Shown: positions 1-10,210, counted from the first letter of the stretch. The stretch is 64,000 nucleotides of DNA from Mycobacterium sp. GA-0227b (GCF_001499855.1 NZ_LQIK01000029.1:124001-188000), one strand, 5' to 3'. The notes: generated by a model not told the origin, from the letters alone. Numbers and translations: made by a program.

Positions 1-2162
1 TCGAGCGGGCCCGCGCCGCCGACCTCATCACCGACGAACAGGCGCGCGCTATCACCCGCAGCGCGCTGGAATCCATGATCGGTCAGTCGCGCCCCGCATC
101 ACAGGCACCGCAGGACTCACCCGCAATACAGAAGGCGATCGACGCGGCCTCTCAGGGGTCGAAGGGCGAGATCACGGTCACGACGCCGGGTGAGTCGGTT
201 CAAGCGAGCTTCGAGGATGCTGAACCAGACGTGGCAGAGGAAGGCGTGACGGGCGGCGCGTTCGTCCCGCAGTTCGACAACTTCTCGAGTTGGGCCTCGA
301 TCGGTCTGTCGACAGGTGGACAGGTCAACCCGGTGAGCGGGTCTCCGGGACACACGAAGTTCGAAGAGCCGGCCGCAACGACGGCTCGTACCTTCCTCGA
401 CAACCTACTGACCACGAAGACTCAGCCGGGGATGGTGGGCCAGACCCCGGCGGTCATCGTCACCCAGATGCTCTGGGGCCGATCCGTTTTGGATCACGGA
501 CAATTCGCGAAGGTGGATCCGAGCGACCCCACCAAGTTCCAGATTCGGATTGCGGGCCGAATCTGCTATCCCGCGAATCCAAAGAAACCCAATCGCGTTG
601 CGGGCACCACTCGCGTCCCGGTCGTCGCGATCCTGCACGGTTGGGCACCTCAAGACCTCGCGTTCGACAACTGGTCCGAGCTGGACCGCAAACAGGAGCA
701 GCAGCCCAACGGCTCGCTGAAGGTGACGATCAGAGGCAGGGCCACCACCATCAGCCAGCCAAAACCCAGCTACCACGGCTTCGAATACCTGCAGAAGGAG
801 TTGGCGAAGCACGGCATCGCCTCGATCAGCGTCGACAACACCATGCTCGACCTGGTCAACAACTTCCTGAACGCACGCGCGATCTCCTTCCTCACGACAC
901 TGGACGAATGGAAGAAGGAAGTCGACGGCAATGCCAAGAATCCGTGTCACGGCATGCTGGACTTCGACAACGTTGGCTTCCTTGGGCATTCGCGGGGCGG
1001 TGACGCCGTGGTGACCGCGGTGAAGATGAACAAGGCTCGCACATCGTCGACATCCGGACCGCGCAGGTTCGGCGTCAGTGCGGTCTGCTCGCTGGCCCCG
1101 TCGGACTTCACCGGCTCGGCTACCGACGACGCAGTCACGCTGGTGAACAACGACATGCCGGTCAGCCCTCTTCTCCTGACGTACTTGGTGGTGTATGGAT
1201 CTCTCGACGGCGACATCCTGGGTGACAGCCTCGGCGCCCTCGGGCCCCACGGCACCCTCGCGGGAACGGGTTTCCGGCTCTATGACCGCGCGTTGTGCAG
1301 AAAGATGATGGTGTTCGCGAAAGGGGCCTGCCACAACCGGTTCAACACGAACTGGGGAACCGAGCCTCGCGTCATCACGACCGATCCGGCACTGCTGAAT
1401 GATGCGAAGCATCAGACACTGGCGAACTTCTACATCGCCGGGTTCTTCAGGAACCGGCTCGGTGGAGAGTCGGCGTTACATCGTCGATTCACCCGAGACC
1501 AGAAGCCACCGGCAGGTATCACGGTTGCGCTGCAATACTCGTTCGGTCAGAAGAAGGTGCTCGACAGCTTCGAGGGACCGCAGAACGAGCTCGGTGTCGC
1601 ACGCAACATGGCGATCGGAACCGTCACACCACTCAAGGACCTCGCCGTCAAACCGGCCGGCGCCCCGGCGCCGATCCCCCAGGGCCGACACATCCCGCAT
1701 GTCACGGGCGTAGCGCACGCCGACGTCACGCTGGCCACCACATCATCGCGGTGGTTCACCGATCCTCTGCCAGACCCGATGGGCGCCAACTCCGACTGGT
1801 CGGCCTTCACGTTCCTGCAGTTCCGGTTCGGACAGTGGTACGACGTGACCACAGAGACGATCTCGGGCAAGCCCGCGCATCTGCGTGTCACGCTCGAAGA
1901 CTTCGACAACAACTCGGCGGTGGTCAACGAGTCGGAGTTCTTTCCCGCCGAAGCGCCGGGAAAGCCGTTCGTACACAAACACCGTGAGCTGAACTCACCC
2001 GACAAGCTGTCCACGCTCCTGCGAATGGACACCGTACGCATCCCGTTGGCGCTGTTCAAGAAGCGCGGTGCCAAATTGAACAAAGTCCGAGCGGTCCACT
2101 TCGACGTGGACAAGACCGACAACACCCACGTCTACATCGACTCTCTTGAACTCGACCGGTGA
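1..2162 (+). CDS. alpha/beta hydrolase with C-terminal beta domain, 5'-truncated by window edge
   Basis: The frame is open to the left edge, so the true start is probably outside; the first internal ATG is at 75 (695 residues). Counting from that ATG, a lipase-type nucleophile elbow GHSRGG places the serine at 306. Plausible acid partners are D378 or D380 in YGSLDGD, and the histidine is H420 in GACHNR. The strand before the elbow carries VVAILHGW, a typical oxyanion-hole HG. Residues about 550-695 look like a separate beta-sandwich or carbohydrate-binding-like domain (SSRWFTDPLPDPMG through YIDSLELD). The gene lies 9 bp before the next and seems to be the first visible member of a three-gene cassette. 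Substrate is unknown; a polyester, lipid or peptide hydrolase are all possible. The hydrolase fold is fairly secure, the role is not. Confidence 0.75.
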   Translation, partial: ERARAADLITDEQARAITRSALESMIGQSRPASQAPQDSPAIQKAIDAASQGSKGEITVTTPGESVQASFEDAEPDVAEEGVTGGAFVPQFDNFSSWASIGLSTGGQVNPVSGSPGHTKFEEPAATTARTFLDNLLTTKTQPGMVGQTPAVIVTQMLWGRSVLDHGQFAKVDPSDPTKFQIRIAGRICYPANPKKPNRVAGTTRVPVVAILHGWAPQDLAFDNWSELDRKQEQQPNGSLKVTIRGRATTISQPKPSYHGFEYLQKELAKHGIASISVDNTMLDLVNNFLNARAISFLTTLDEWKKEVDGNAKNPCHGMLDFDNVGFLGHSRGGDAVVTAVKMNKARTSSTSGPRRFGVSAVCSLAPSDFTGSATDDAVTLVNNDMPVSPLLLTYLVVYGSLDGDILGDSLGALGPHGTLAGTGFRLYDRALCRKMMVFAKGACHNRFNTNWGTEPRVITTDPALLNDAKHQTLANFYIAGFFRNRLGGESALHRRFTRDQKPPAGITVALQYSFGQKKVLDSFEGPQNELGVARNMAIGTVTPLKDLAVKPAGAPAPIPQGRHIPHVTGVAHADVTLATTSSRWFTDPLPDPMGANSDWSAFTFLQFRFGQWYDVTTETISGKPAHLRVTLEDFDNNSAVVNESEFFPAEAPGKPFVHKHRELNSPDKLSTLLRMDTVRIPLALFKKRGAKLNKVRAVHFDVDKTDNTHVYIDSLELDR

Positions 2163-2171
2163 GGTGACGAA

Positions 2172-2456
2172 ATGCAGGTGACCAGAGCGCATTTCGAGGA
2201 GCTGGAGTCGGGCGCGGTTCCTGGCTTCGCGATGAAGGTGTACGTCGAGGGGGAGGACTTCGAGCGACGGGCGGTCCCATTGCAGGCGCGAGTCGGCGAG
2301 CAGCGGGTCGACCAACTCTTCGTCGCGCCGGATGGATCCGGGTTCGCGGGCGTGCTTGCGGAGGTACCGAATGACGGTGATCGGTTGTTCGTGAGGTACG
2401 CCGACGCCATGGAACTGACGACGAACGTCGTGTTCGGTTCAGAGGTGGTCGGCTGA
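2172..2456 (+). CDS. small conserved-context protein of unknown function
   Basis: A 94-residue acidic protein with no family I recognise. It has no signal peptide, transmembrane segment or cysteine, and its pattern of alternating short hydrophobic strands (FAMKVYVEG, RLFVRYADA) suggests a small beta fold. The start ATG follows a GAGGTGA ribosome-binding site. Its stop shares one base with the next start (TGATG at 2454-2458), so translation with the giant downstream gene is probably coupled. This tight packing is the main evidence that it is a real gene and a partner, adaptor or immunity-like subunit of its neighbours; that role is inference. Confidence 0.6.
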   Translation: MQVTRAHFEELESGAVPGFAMKVYVEGEDFERRAVPLQARVGEQRVDQLFVAPDGSGFAGVLAEVPNDGDRLFVRYADAMELTTNVVFGSEVVG

Positions 2457-5400
2457 TGGTGACCTTGAGGGGCGAACTGTCCGCGGCCGTTGAAACCGAC
2501 TTCACCCGTTTCGGTCTCACGGTTCTGTTCCAGCGGGTTGTCGTGCCGCCCCGTCGTGGAGACGAAGGGCTGTTGTCCCCGGCGTCCGTTACCGACCGGC
2601 CGGCTGCCGACGGCTCCTTCGCCGTCGACTTGGGACCCGACGACGAGGTGCAAGGCCCCTTCAAACTGCTCGTCACCTCGCCGACGGGAAACGCCGTCGC
2701 CGAGCGTGACGTTGCACCCGGTGACATCGGACAGCCCGTGGAGATCGAAGTCGTGCCGGTGCCGGCCGTCACGCTCCCCGCGGGGCGCGACCCGCTCGAA
2801 GGGGTCCGGCTAAGCATCAAGGGCCGGGTACTTCGCACGACGGGCGAACCCGCTGCCGCCGATCTTCCCGTCGTCCTGTGGGGCGCGTCCGAAGACAACG
2901 GGCCGCCGAGAGCGGTAGTGACGACCGCGACCGTCACCGGCGGCTACTTCACGGCGGACTGGCCGCCTGATCGACTCGCGCGGGCCTTCGCCACCGTGTC
3001 CGGCCTCGACGCCGGACCCCTTTCTCTCGACGACGAGCGCCTTCCGAGGCGGGTGGTCCTCGTGCTCGACCTCGCCGAGCCCCCGTTGCCATCGACGACC
3101 GATTGCGAATGTGAGGAAGCGTCGCCGCGCACGCCCGATCAGGAAGATCTCGTGGCGAATCCCGAAGCGTTCTCGACAGATCTCGGCGGCAGCTGTGTCG
3201 ACTTCACCATGCCCAATCGAGTCCTAGAGGAGTTCTCCTTCTACGCCGTGGTTCGCACGACGCAGCCCGATGTGAAGGGGTTGACCGCAGACCCGCCGAG
3301 AGTGCTGCCGAAGCCCGTGGTCAAGAAGCTGCTCGAACTGTCACAGCGTGCCGATCTGGCCCGTGCGGCAACACAACCGGCATCCGGCGACGCCACGTCG
3401 ACCGGCCGACCGTCCACCACGCGTTCGCGCGAAACCGGCGGTGCGACGGTGGCGACACGAGACGAAGCACTGGCCGGGGCCAAGCTCCATCCGCAGGTCG
3501 TTTCGGAGATGCTGATGGGACCGGGATTGTTCACGTCGGATCAGTTCGCCACCGCTCACCGCGTCTCCAAGTACCAACACGCGGCGGACCTCATCAGTGG
3601 TGCGCTGTTCAGCGGGACCCCCCGCGGTGCGGTGTCCGCGACAAACGCGATCGACTGGGACGGCACGGCCACGACTTACCAAGCGATCACCGTCGCGCAC
3701 GGTCACCTGCTGACGCTCAAGCAGGTGTGGCGGGCCGACGGCTACTCGCTGGGTGATCTGCTGTACTCGCTGCCGTTGGCGCCATGTCAGAAGAAGCAGA
3801 TCGCCGTCATCGACTGGGACCGCCGAACCGTCACCGCGCGGGTGGAATCGCGGACCGCCACTGAGAGCCTGCAAGCCACCCTCGCCCGTGACCGTGACAT
3901 CAGCGAGATCATCAGCACCACTCTCACCGAGTCGATGCGGGGTGGGTCGAAAGCGAAAACATGGTCGGCCGGTGGTGGATTCGGCGCATTCATCGGACCG
4001 CTGGTGATCGGCGGAAGCGGTGGCGCCAGCGGATCCAGCTCGACGGCATGGCAGGACTCGGCTCGGCACCTGGCGGCATCCAGCTTGCAGCAGGTGCGAG
4101 ATCGCACCCTCCAGGCCGCGAGTTCCACACGCAGCCAGCGCAGCACAGTCGTCCAGACCGTCCGGCAGGGCGAAACCATGCGTGTGCAAACGGAAGTCGT
4201 GGCCAACCACAATCACTGCCATGCCGTGACCATGGAGTACTTCGAGGTGATGAGGCATTTCCAGGTGACACACGAGCTGGCGGACGCCCAGGAGTGCCTC
4301 TTCGTGCCGATGGCCGTCAGCTATTTCAACGGAGACCGGGCGCTGCGGTGGCGCGAATCGCTGTTGACCGCGTTGCGGAGACCCGAGCTCGCCGGCGGTT
4401 TCGACGCTCTCAACAGGATGCAATCAAACTGGGCCAACGCCGATTACCCGCAGGGGCGATACGCAGATGAGCGGGTGAATTATCTCGACGGCGAGTTCCA
4501 CATCTCGTTCGATCTTCCGCGCCCGGCGGACACCGACGACACGGACCTCTTCGATGCCGCGCAATGGACGCCGTACCACGGGCTGTTGACGCCGGCCGAC
4601 TCGACGGAGACACAACCTCAGGCGGCCCAACGGATCTGGACGACGTTCCTCGGGCTCGAGCGACCGGAGAACCGAGACCGGGTGTGGAATGCGCAACTCG
4701 CGCCCCGCATTGCCCAGCGTCTGGTCAACCAATTCCGCTACGAGTTGATCCTCGATGACAACTCGACACAGCCGCTGGACATGGACACCACGCTGGTGGG
4801 CCGGTTCCGACAGGGGACAGCACTGCTGGTCAGCATTCGTCCCGTCAACACCACCCCGAATGTGGTGCGCGCACGGATCAAGACTTTCCGGATCACCACC
4901 GCCGCCAGTCTCCCGGTCGGCGGCCGGGTACTCGTCGAGAGCGGTAGTGCCAGATATCGAACCGACCATCTGGCGCGTGACTTGTTCAACGACTACCGGA
5001 TCAACAACGACCTCAACGCGATCGATCACGTCGACGTCGCTCTCAGCCTCGACGCGCACGAGAAGTCCAATCCCCGTGCGCGAGACCGCGATCTCGCAGA
5101 ACGTCTGCTCGACCACTTGAACAGCAATCTCGAGCACTACCTGCAGGCCACATGGATGCTGATGGATCCGAACAAGCGCTACATCCTGCTCGACGGCGTG
5201 CCCGCGCCTGGCGCCGCAGGCAAAAGCGTCGCCAGCGTATGCGAGAACCGTGTTTTGGGTGTCGTCGGGAACTGTCTGGTGTTACCCGTAGCGCCCGGAT
5301 ACCACCTCGACCCCACCTTCGAAGAGTCAGACAAGGCGACTCTCTTCGATGCGTACCGCCCGACGACACCAGTATCACCGATTCGCGTCAGCGTGCCGAC

Positions 5401-6562
5401 GCGGGGAGTCTTCGTCGAGGCTGTCATGGGGGCGTGCAACTCCTGCGAGACGCCGGACGACACCCGCTTCTGGCGTTGGGAAGAAGCTCCTTGCCCGGAC
5501 GATCCGCCACGAATTCAAGACGTCGCCACCGAAAGCAGGGCCAGGGGCGAACCGGTACTGACCCCCACACCCTTTGCATCTCCGTTGGTCAGGATCCAGA
5601 ATGCGCCGGACCTGCCCGCGCCCGCATCGCTCGCCGCCGCAATGAACCTGATCGGGACACCGAATCTGTTCAAAGACATCACCGGGCTGGACCTCAATCA
5701 GCAGAACGCGGTAGCCGCTTTCCAGTCCGCGCTCGAAACGGCCCAGTTCTTCGGCGGCCGCGCAGCCGACCTCGCGCAGCAGCGATACCTCAACGGCGCG
5801 ATGGACCGAACGTTGAAAGCGATTTCGGAGGCGAAGAAGAAGGGCCTGCTCGATGACGAGGGTGCCGAGGAGTTGACGCAACAAGTACTCCTCGGCTCGG
5901 TCGGCGATCGACAATCTGAACAGCCCCGTCCGACCTCCAGCGCCGCCGTCCAACGTTTCCTGGACCGAACGGCCGCAAGCGCTTCAAGCGAAGTAAACGT
6001 CAACCGCCCTGAGGGATCGGTCACCGTGAAGGCGGGCGATGCGTCGAGCGTGAACTTCAACGTCGAACCCGTGGTGCCGTTCATCCGGCAACCCGACCTC
6101 CTGACCTGTTGGGCGGCCGCCGCGGCAATGATGTACGCATGGCGGCACGGGGAAATGGCCTCCATCGAGGAGATTCTCGGACGTCTCAGCGCTCGCTGGT
6201 CGGAGATGTATGCAGCCAAAGAGCCCATTCCCAACTCTGCCCTGCCAGATCTGATGGCCGATCTCGGATTGGTTTCCGAGCCCCCGGCGAACTACTTCCC
6301 ACGCGGGATCGAGCGGCTGCTGAGAACCGGTCCTCTGTGGGTGGTGACCGACGAAGACATGACGACCAACGGCATGACACACGCCGAAATCATCACGGGG
6401 ATAGTCGGGGACGGCACACCGGACAAGACCAGGGTGTTGAGCAACGACCCGAGCGAGGACAAACCACGAGAGAGGCTTTTCAGCGAGCTACAGGCTCGAC
6501 TGCAGGCCGCTGATGTGGTCACAACCGGATTCGGGATTTATCACTTCCCGGGCAACACGTAA
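2456..6562 (+). CDS. giant protein with N-terminal beta domains and C-terminal papain/C39-like cysteine peptidase
   Basis: This 1368-residue protein has several parts. Residues about 1-205 are beta-rich and resemble carboxypeptidase-regulatory or transthyretin-like repeats (LSIKGRVLRTTGEP near 120). A long middle follows, including a helix-rich stretch and a glycine-rich hydrophobic segment near 502-530 (GGGFGAFIGPLVIGG) that could be a loop or membrane-interacting region. Residues 1206-1368 form a papain-fold module: QPDLLTCWAAAAAMM with candidate nucleophile C1218, MTHAEIITG with H1309, and SNDP with N1330/D1331, the order expected of C39-like peptidases. No signal peptide is visible. It is translationally coupled to the 94-residue gene. 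I do not recognise the full architecture. It might process a partner, act as an effector, or be structural. The peptidase call rests on motifs only. Confidence 0.7.
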   Translation: MVTLRGELSAAVETDFTRFGLTVLFQRVVVPPRRGDEGLLSPASVTDRPAADGSFAVDLGPDDEVQGPFKLLVTSPTGNAVAERDVAPGDIGQPVEIEVVPVPAVTLPAGRDPLEGVRLSIKGRVLRTTGEPAAADLPVVLWGASEDNGPPRAVVTTATVTGGYFTADWPPDRLARAFATVSGLDAGPLSLDDERLPRRVVLVLDLAEPPLPSTTDCECEEASPRTPDQEDLVANPEAFSTDLGGSCVDFTMPNRVLEEFSFYAVVRTTQPDVKGLTADPPRVLPKPVVKKLLELSQRADLARAATQPASGDATSTGRPSTTRSRETGGATVATRDEALAGAKLHPQVVSEMLMGPGLFTSDQFATAHRVSKYQHAADLISGALFSGTPRGAVSATNAIDWDGTATTYQAITVAHGHLLTLKQVWRADGYSLGDLLYSLPLAPCQKKQIAVIDWDRRTVTARVESRTATESLQATLARDRDISEIISTTLTESMRGGSKAKTWSAGGGFGAFIGPLVIGGSGGASGSSSTAWQDSARHLAASSLQQVRDRTLQAASSTRSQRSTVVQTVRQGETMRVQTEVVANHNHCHAVTMEYFEVMRHFQVTHELADAQECLFVPMAVSYFNGDRALRWRESLLTALRRPELAGGFDALNRMQSNWANADYPQGRYADERVNYLDGEFHISFDLPRPADTDDTDLFDAAQWTPYHGLLTPADSTETQPQAAQRIWTTFLGLERPENRDRVWNAQLAPRIAQRLVNQFRYELILDDNSTQPLDMDTTLVGRFRQGTALLVSIRPVNTTPNVVRARIKTFRITTAASLPVGGRVLVESGSARYRTDHLARDLFNDYRINNDLNAIDHVDVALSLDAHEKSNPRARDRDLAERLLDHLNSNLEHYLQATWMLMDPNKRYILLDGVPAPGAAGKSVASVCENRVLGVVGNCLVLPVAPGYHLDPTFEESDKATLFDAYRPTTPVSPIRVSVPTRGVFVEAVMGACNSCETPDDTRFWRWEEAPCPDDPPRIQDVATESRARGEPVLTPTPFASPLVRIQNAPDLPAPASLAAAMNLIGTPNLFKDITGLDLNQQNAVAAFQSALETAQFFGGRAADLAQQRYLNGAMDRTLKAISEAKKKGLLDDEGAEELTQQVLLGSVGDRQSEQPRPTSSAAVQRFLDRTAASASSEVNVNRPEGSVTVKAGDASSVNFNVEPVVPFIRQPDLLTCWAAAAAMMYAWRHGEMASIEEILGRLSARWSEMYAAKEPIPNSALPDLMADLGLVSEPPANYFPRGIERLLRTGPLWVVTDEDMTTNGMTHAEIITGIVGDGTPDKTRVLSNDPSEDKPRERLFSELQARLQAADVVTTGFGIYHFPGNT

Positions 6563-6617
6563 ACGCAGTACCGGCCTCGCGTGCCGCGCGCGGGTCGACG
6601 GCGATAGCCTTCCTGGC

Positions 6618-7121
6618 ATGCCTCGGTCGTTCGACTGCTCTGTCGAATCCTCGGTCACTGTGCAACAGATTCACGCCGCATTCTCCGAGCGGGACTATTG
6701 GCTGGAGCACATCGCGCCACACAGTGAGACGACCGAACTCGACTCATTCGCCGTCGATGCGAACGGCGACGTACGGCTGAGGGTCGTCCAGAATCTACGG
6801 ACCGCAGTTCTACCCGGCTTCTTGAGCAAACTCTATCCCCGTGGTCTGGAACTCGTGCAGGACGAGACGTGGATTCTGGATCGCGGGGTAGAAGTGCGCG
6901 GGGAGGTACACGTTCACGCCCGCGGCGCACCGGGCTCCGCGCACAGCACCGTTGTGATGGTGCCGTCGCGCGACGGCGCGCGCATCATGTGCAGTGGAAC
7001 CATCAAAATCAAAGTTCCGATCGTCGGAGGAAAGCTCGAGAGTTATTTCGGTCGCCACTTGGCCGATCAGACACCCGAGATGCTGCGCATGGCCATGAAG
7101 TGGATCAAGGAGCGTGCCTGA
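6618..7121 (+). CDS. DUF2505 family protein
   Basis: A 167-residue protein beginning MPRSFDCSVESSVTV and ending in a helix with HLADQTPEMLRMAMKW. This pattern matches the actinobacterial DUF2505 family, whose members resemble SRPBCC/START lipid-binding proteins and are common in mycobacteria. The start at 6618 was chosen because the family begins with this MPRSF-type sequence; an upstream in-frame start at 6513 would overlap the preceding gene by about 50 bp. No catalytic residues are evident. Ligand and role are unknown. It is separated from the cassette upstream by 55 bp and may be independent of it. Confidence 0.8.
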   Translation: MPRSFDCSVESSVTVQQIHAAFSERDYWLEHIAPHSETTELDSFAVDANGDVRLRVVQNLRTAVLPGFLSKLYPRGLELVQDETWILDRGVEVRGEVHVHARGAPGSAHSTVVMVPSRDGARIMCSGTIKIKVPIVGGKLESYFGRHLADQTPEMLRMAMKWIKERA

Positions 7122-7246
7122 CGCCGTCGCCCACGGCCATGCAGGGAAGCGGGAGGGATGGAAAACCGCAATTGCGTGGTCGGGCGGCAAAGATCGTGAT
7201 TCACTGACCTTCTCGGGGATCACTTGACGGTTGTCAGGGGGAGACA

Positions 7247-7498
7247 GTGGCTGACAAAGGTGCTGCTGATCGCGAGCAGAACGACGACTCGGAGTTCGCG
7301 GTGGACGTCCGCGTCCGCGTAAACCCGGGCAAAGACACCGAAATTCACGGCGTCATCGTCGAGGACTTCGGCGAGATGGCGGCGGCAGCGGTGGACATCG
7401 GAACCAACCATTTCGCCGATCCTGCCCGACGCTGGGCGGTGATCTCCGATGAGGGGAATCTCCTGTTCGCAGATTCCGACCAACTTTCCCGCGAGTGA
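7247..7498 (+). CDS. small conserved hypothetical protein
   Basis: An 83-residue acidic protein starting at GTG 7247 with a clear AGGGGGAGA ribosome-binding site. The sequence (VDVRVRVNPGKDTEIHG, then ARRWAVISDEGNLLFADS) predicts a small beta-barrel-like fold with no membrane segment. I recall similar short proteins in other mycobacteria but can attach no function. It converges with ponA2, whose stop lies 78 bp downstream on the other strand. Confidence 0.65.
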   Translation: MADKGAADREQNDDSEFAVDVRVRVNPGKDTEIHGVIVEDFGEMAAAAVDIGTNHFADPARRWAVISDEGNLLFADSDQLSRE

Positions 7499-7576
7499 TT
7501 CCGAGACCCGAAGTGCTCTACTCGTCCGACTAGCGAACGACAGATCCACTGCGGATTCGGCACCCCTGCACAAGCC

Positions 7577-10060
7577 CTACGGCGGCGGCGGAAGTCCCGG
7601 TGGTGGTGGCGGTGCACCCTGCGGTGGCGGGCCCATCATCGGCACGGTGATGGGCGGCAACCCCGGGATCTGCACGATCATCGGATTCACCGGAGGAGGC
7701 GGGGGGCCACCCGGCGCACCCGGTGGAGGCGGCGGCTCTTCCCGCCGCGGCGGCGGCGCGGGCGCGACCCCGTTACTGGTGTAGATCGTGACGACGGACC
7801 CGGGGATGGTTCGACCACTCGGGGTCGTGCCCACCACGGCACCATACGATGCGTAACTGTTGACCGGCGTCGGTTTTTCGGCCACCTGGAAACCGGCATC
7901 TCGCAGCCGCTGGCGGGCGGTTTCGACGTTCATGCCCGACACGTCGGGCACCTCGCCACCCGGTCCGCCGTCGACGTAGCGGGGATCGGTCGGCGGAAGA
8001 CGCACCTCGCCGAAATCGGTGGCGATCGGCTTCATCGCCTCGAACCAGGTGCGTGCCGGCTCGTTACCGCCGTACAGGTCGCCACTCGAGCACTTCCGTA
8101 GCGGGAACGAGCAGATCTCGGACGGCGAGTTGGAGTCGTCGAAGATGTAGACACTGCCCGCGTACTGGTTGGTGAAGCCGACGAACCCGGAGGACCGGTG
8201 GGATTCGGTCGTGCCGGTCTTGGCCGACAGCGGCAGGTCCCAGCCCACCGAAGCGGCCGCGCCCGCCGCCGTGCCGCCACCCTTGTCGTCCTTGCTCAGC
8301 GCATTCGCCAGCGTGTTCGCCAGTCCCTCCGGCACGGCTTGGTCACAGCTCTCCGTGGTGAATGTGACCTCCTTGCCATCGCGGTCGACGATCTTGTCGA
8401 TCGGAGACGGTGGGCACCACACGCCGCCAGAGCTCAAAGTCGCTGCCACGTTGGACAATTCGAGTGCGTTGAGCTGGAACGGTCCCAGCGTGAACGACCC
8501 GGCGTTCTGCTTCTTGATGAAGTCAGCCAGACTTTCGTTGCCTGTCGGGTCATATGCACGCGCCGTTCCGGGAACGGCATACGAGCGCAGCCCCAACCGA
8601 ACGGCCATGTCTACCGCGCGGGGCACTCCGACTTGTTGAATCAACTTGGCGAACGCGGTGTTAGGCGAGGTGGCCAGTGCGTTGGTGACATTCATCGAGC
8701 CGGGGTAGGTGTTGGACGCGTTGCGTACGCACCAGGTCTCCTTGGGGCAACCCGGCGTATCGCTGCTGCCCAGCCCTTTGGCTTGGAAGAAGCCCGGAAC
8801 GGCGAGTTGAGTGTTGATTCCCATGCCCATCTCCATCGCCGCGGCGGTGGTGAAGATCTTGAAGATGGACCCCGCCCCGTCGCCGACGAGCGAGAACGGC
8901 TGCGGTTGCACCGTTTCGCCGGCGTCGTCGTTGAGGCCGTACGTCCGGTTGCTGGCCATCGCCAGCACGCGATGCGACTTCTTGCCCGGCTTGATGACGC
9001 TCATCACGCTGGCGACGCCTTCCAGCGTCGGGCTCGCGACCTTGTCGATCGCGCGTTTGACCGACTCCTGGACCTTCGGGTCGAGCGTGGTACGAATCAG
9101 GTATCCGCCGCGCGCAACCTGTTCCTTGCTGATACCGGCACGTGCGAGATAGGCCAGCACATATTCGCAGAAGAACCCGCGGTCGTTTGCGGCGATGCAT
9201 CCGCCGGGCAGCTGTTTGGGCGAAGACAGCACACCGAGCGGCTGGGACTTGGCGGCGCGAAGCTCGTCGGCACGCTGAGGAAGGTGCTGGATCATGGTGT
9301 CCAACACCAGATTGCGACGCTGCAGCGCGCCTTGGGGATTGATGTAAGGGTCCAGCGAGGTGGGCGATTGAACCATGCCGGCCAGCAGCGCCGCCTGCTG
9401 CCAATTCAGCTGCGACGCGTTGATGCCGAAGTACGTCTGAGACGCATCCTGCACCCCGAATGCCCCGTTGCCGAAGCCGACGAGGTTGAGGTAGCGGGTG
9501 AGGATCTCGGCTTTGGTGAACGTCTTGTCGAGCGTCAGCGCCATCCGCATTTCGCGCAGCTTGCGGGCGGGTGTCACCTCCACCGCGGCGCGCCTCTCGG
9601 CGTTGGTCTGGGCCGTCACCAGCAACTGGAAGTTCTTGACGTACTGCTGCTCGATGGTCGATCCGCCGCGGGTGTCGAGGTTGCCGGAAAGATAGCCGGA
9701 CAAGCCGGTCAGCGTGCCCTGCCAGTCCACCCCGGCGTGCTCGGCGAACCGCTTGTCCTCGATCGACACGATCGCCAGCTTCATCGTGTTGGCGATCTGA
9801 TCGGTCGCCACCTCGAACCGCCGCTGGCTGTACAGCCAGGCGATCGGTCGACCTGCGGCGTCGACCATCGTCGTCACCTGCGGGACGTCTTCCTCCACCA
9901 GCTGGGCCGACCCGTTGGCGACTATGTCCGAGGCGCGATTCGACAGCAGCCCGAACCCGCCGGCGAACGGAAACATCATGGCCGCCGCCAACACACCAGC
10001 CAGCAGGCAGCACAGTCCCAGCTTTGCGACCGTCCCCCCGGCCGGTAGACGCTCCGGCAT
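7577..10060 (-). CDS. ponA2: bifunctional class A penicillin-binding protein, PonA2 type, with PASTA domain
   Basis: An 827-residue transglycosylase/transpeptidase that polymerises and cross-links peptidoglycan at the outer face of the membrane. A single N-terminal membrane anchor (residues about 12-38) is followed by the GT51 domain with catalytic E101 in SIEDKRF and RGGSTIEQQ at 131-139. The transpeptidase carries S398-I-F-K401, S465-P-N467 and KTG at 614-616. A PASTA domain spans about 702-764, and a proline-rich tail reaches the C-terminus. The N-terminus MPERLPA and domain order match mycobacterial PonA2 (810 residues in M. tuberculosis, from memory). In M. tuberculosis ponA2 lies beside whiB4. 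Here its upstream neighbour is a Tat-exported Rv2525c-like gene, so a PonA2-like paralogue such as PonA3 cannot be excluded. Confidence 0.92.
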   Translation of the reverse strand: MPERLPAGGTVAKLGLCCLLAGVLAAAMMFPFAGGFGLLSNRASDIVANGSAQLVEEDVPQVTTMVDAAGRPIAWLYSQRRFEVATDQIANTMKLAIVSIEDKRFAEHAGVDWQGTLTGLSGYLSGNLDTRGGSTIEQQYVKNFQLLVTAQTNAERRAAVEVTPARKLREMRMALTLDKTFTKAEILTRYLNLVGFGNGAFGVQDASQTYFGINASQLNWQQAALLAGMVQSPTSLDPYINPQGALQRRNLVLDTMIQHLPQRADELRAAKSQPLGVLSSPKQLPGGCIAANDRGFFCEYVLAYLARAGISKEQVARGGYLIRTTLDPKVQESVKRAIDKVASPTLEGVASVMSVIKPGKKSHRVLAMASNRTYGLNDDAGETVQPQPFSLVGDGAGSIFKIFTTAAAMEMGMGINTQLAVPGFFQAKGLGSSDTPGCPKETWCVRNASNTYPGSMNVTNALATSPNTAFAKLIQQVGVPRAVDMAVRLGLRSYAVPGTARAYDPTGNESLADFIKKQNAGSFTLGPFQLNALELSNVAATLSSGGVWCPPSPIDKIVDRDGKEVTFTTESCDQAVPEGLANTLANALSKDDKGGGTAAGAAASVGWDLPLSAKTGTTESHRSSGFVGFTNQYAGSVYIFDDSNSPSEICSFPLRKCSSGDLYGGNEPARTWFEAMKPIATDFGEVRLPPTDPRYVDGGPGGEVPDVSGMNVETARQRLRDAGFQVAEKPTPVNSYASYGAVVGTTPSGRTIPGSVVTIYTSNGVAPAPPPRREEPPPPPGAPGGPPPPPVNPMIVQIPGLPPITVPMMGPPPQGAPPPPPGLPPPP

Positions 10061-10210
10061 GTCAGCAGAGTATTAAATCGGAATCGGCCGCGAGTGTTCC
10101 CCCGCCGATTATTGACCGCGATGTGGCGAAAATGTGGCCGGACCGACGGCGGGCAGCGTCATCGGTGCTGGCCAGGACCTCTTCCACGGACGACGGCCGA
10201 CGCTTGTTCG

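Noticed and set aside
8198..10048. A 616-residue open frame opposite ponA2
   Set aside because: It is fully antisense to an intact penicillin-binding protein with all motifs, has His/Arg-rich noise composition and no ribosome-binding site.
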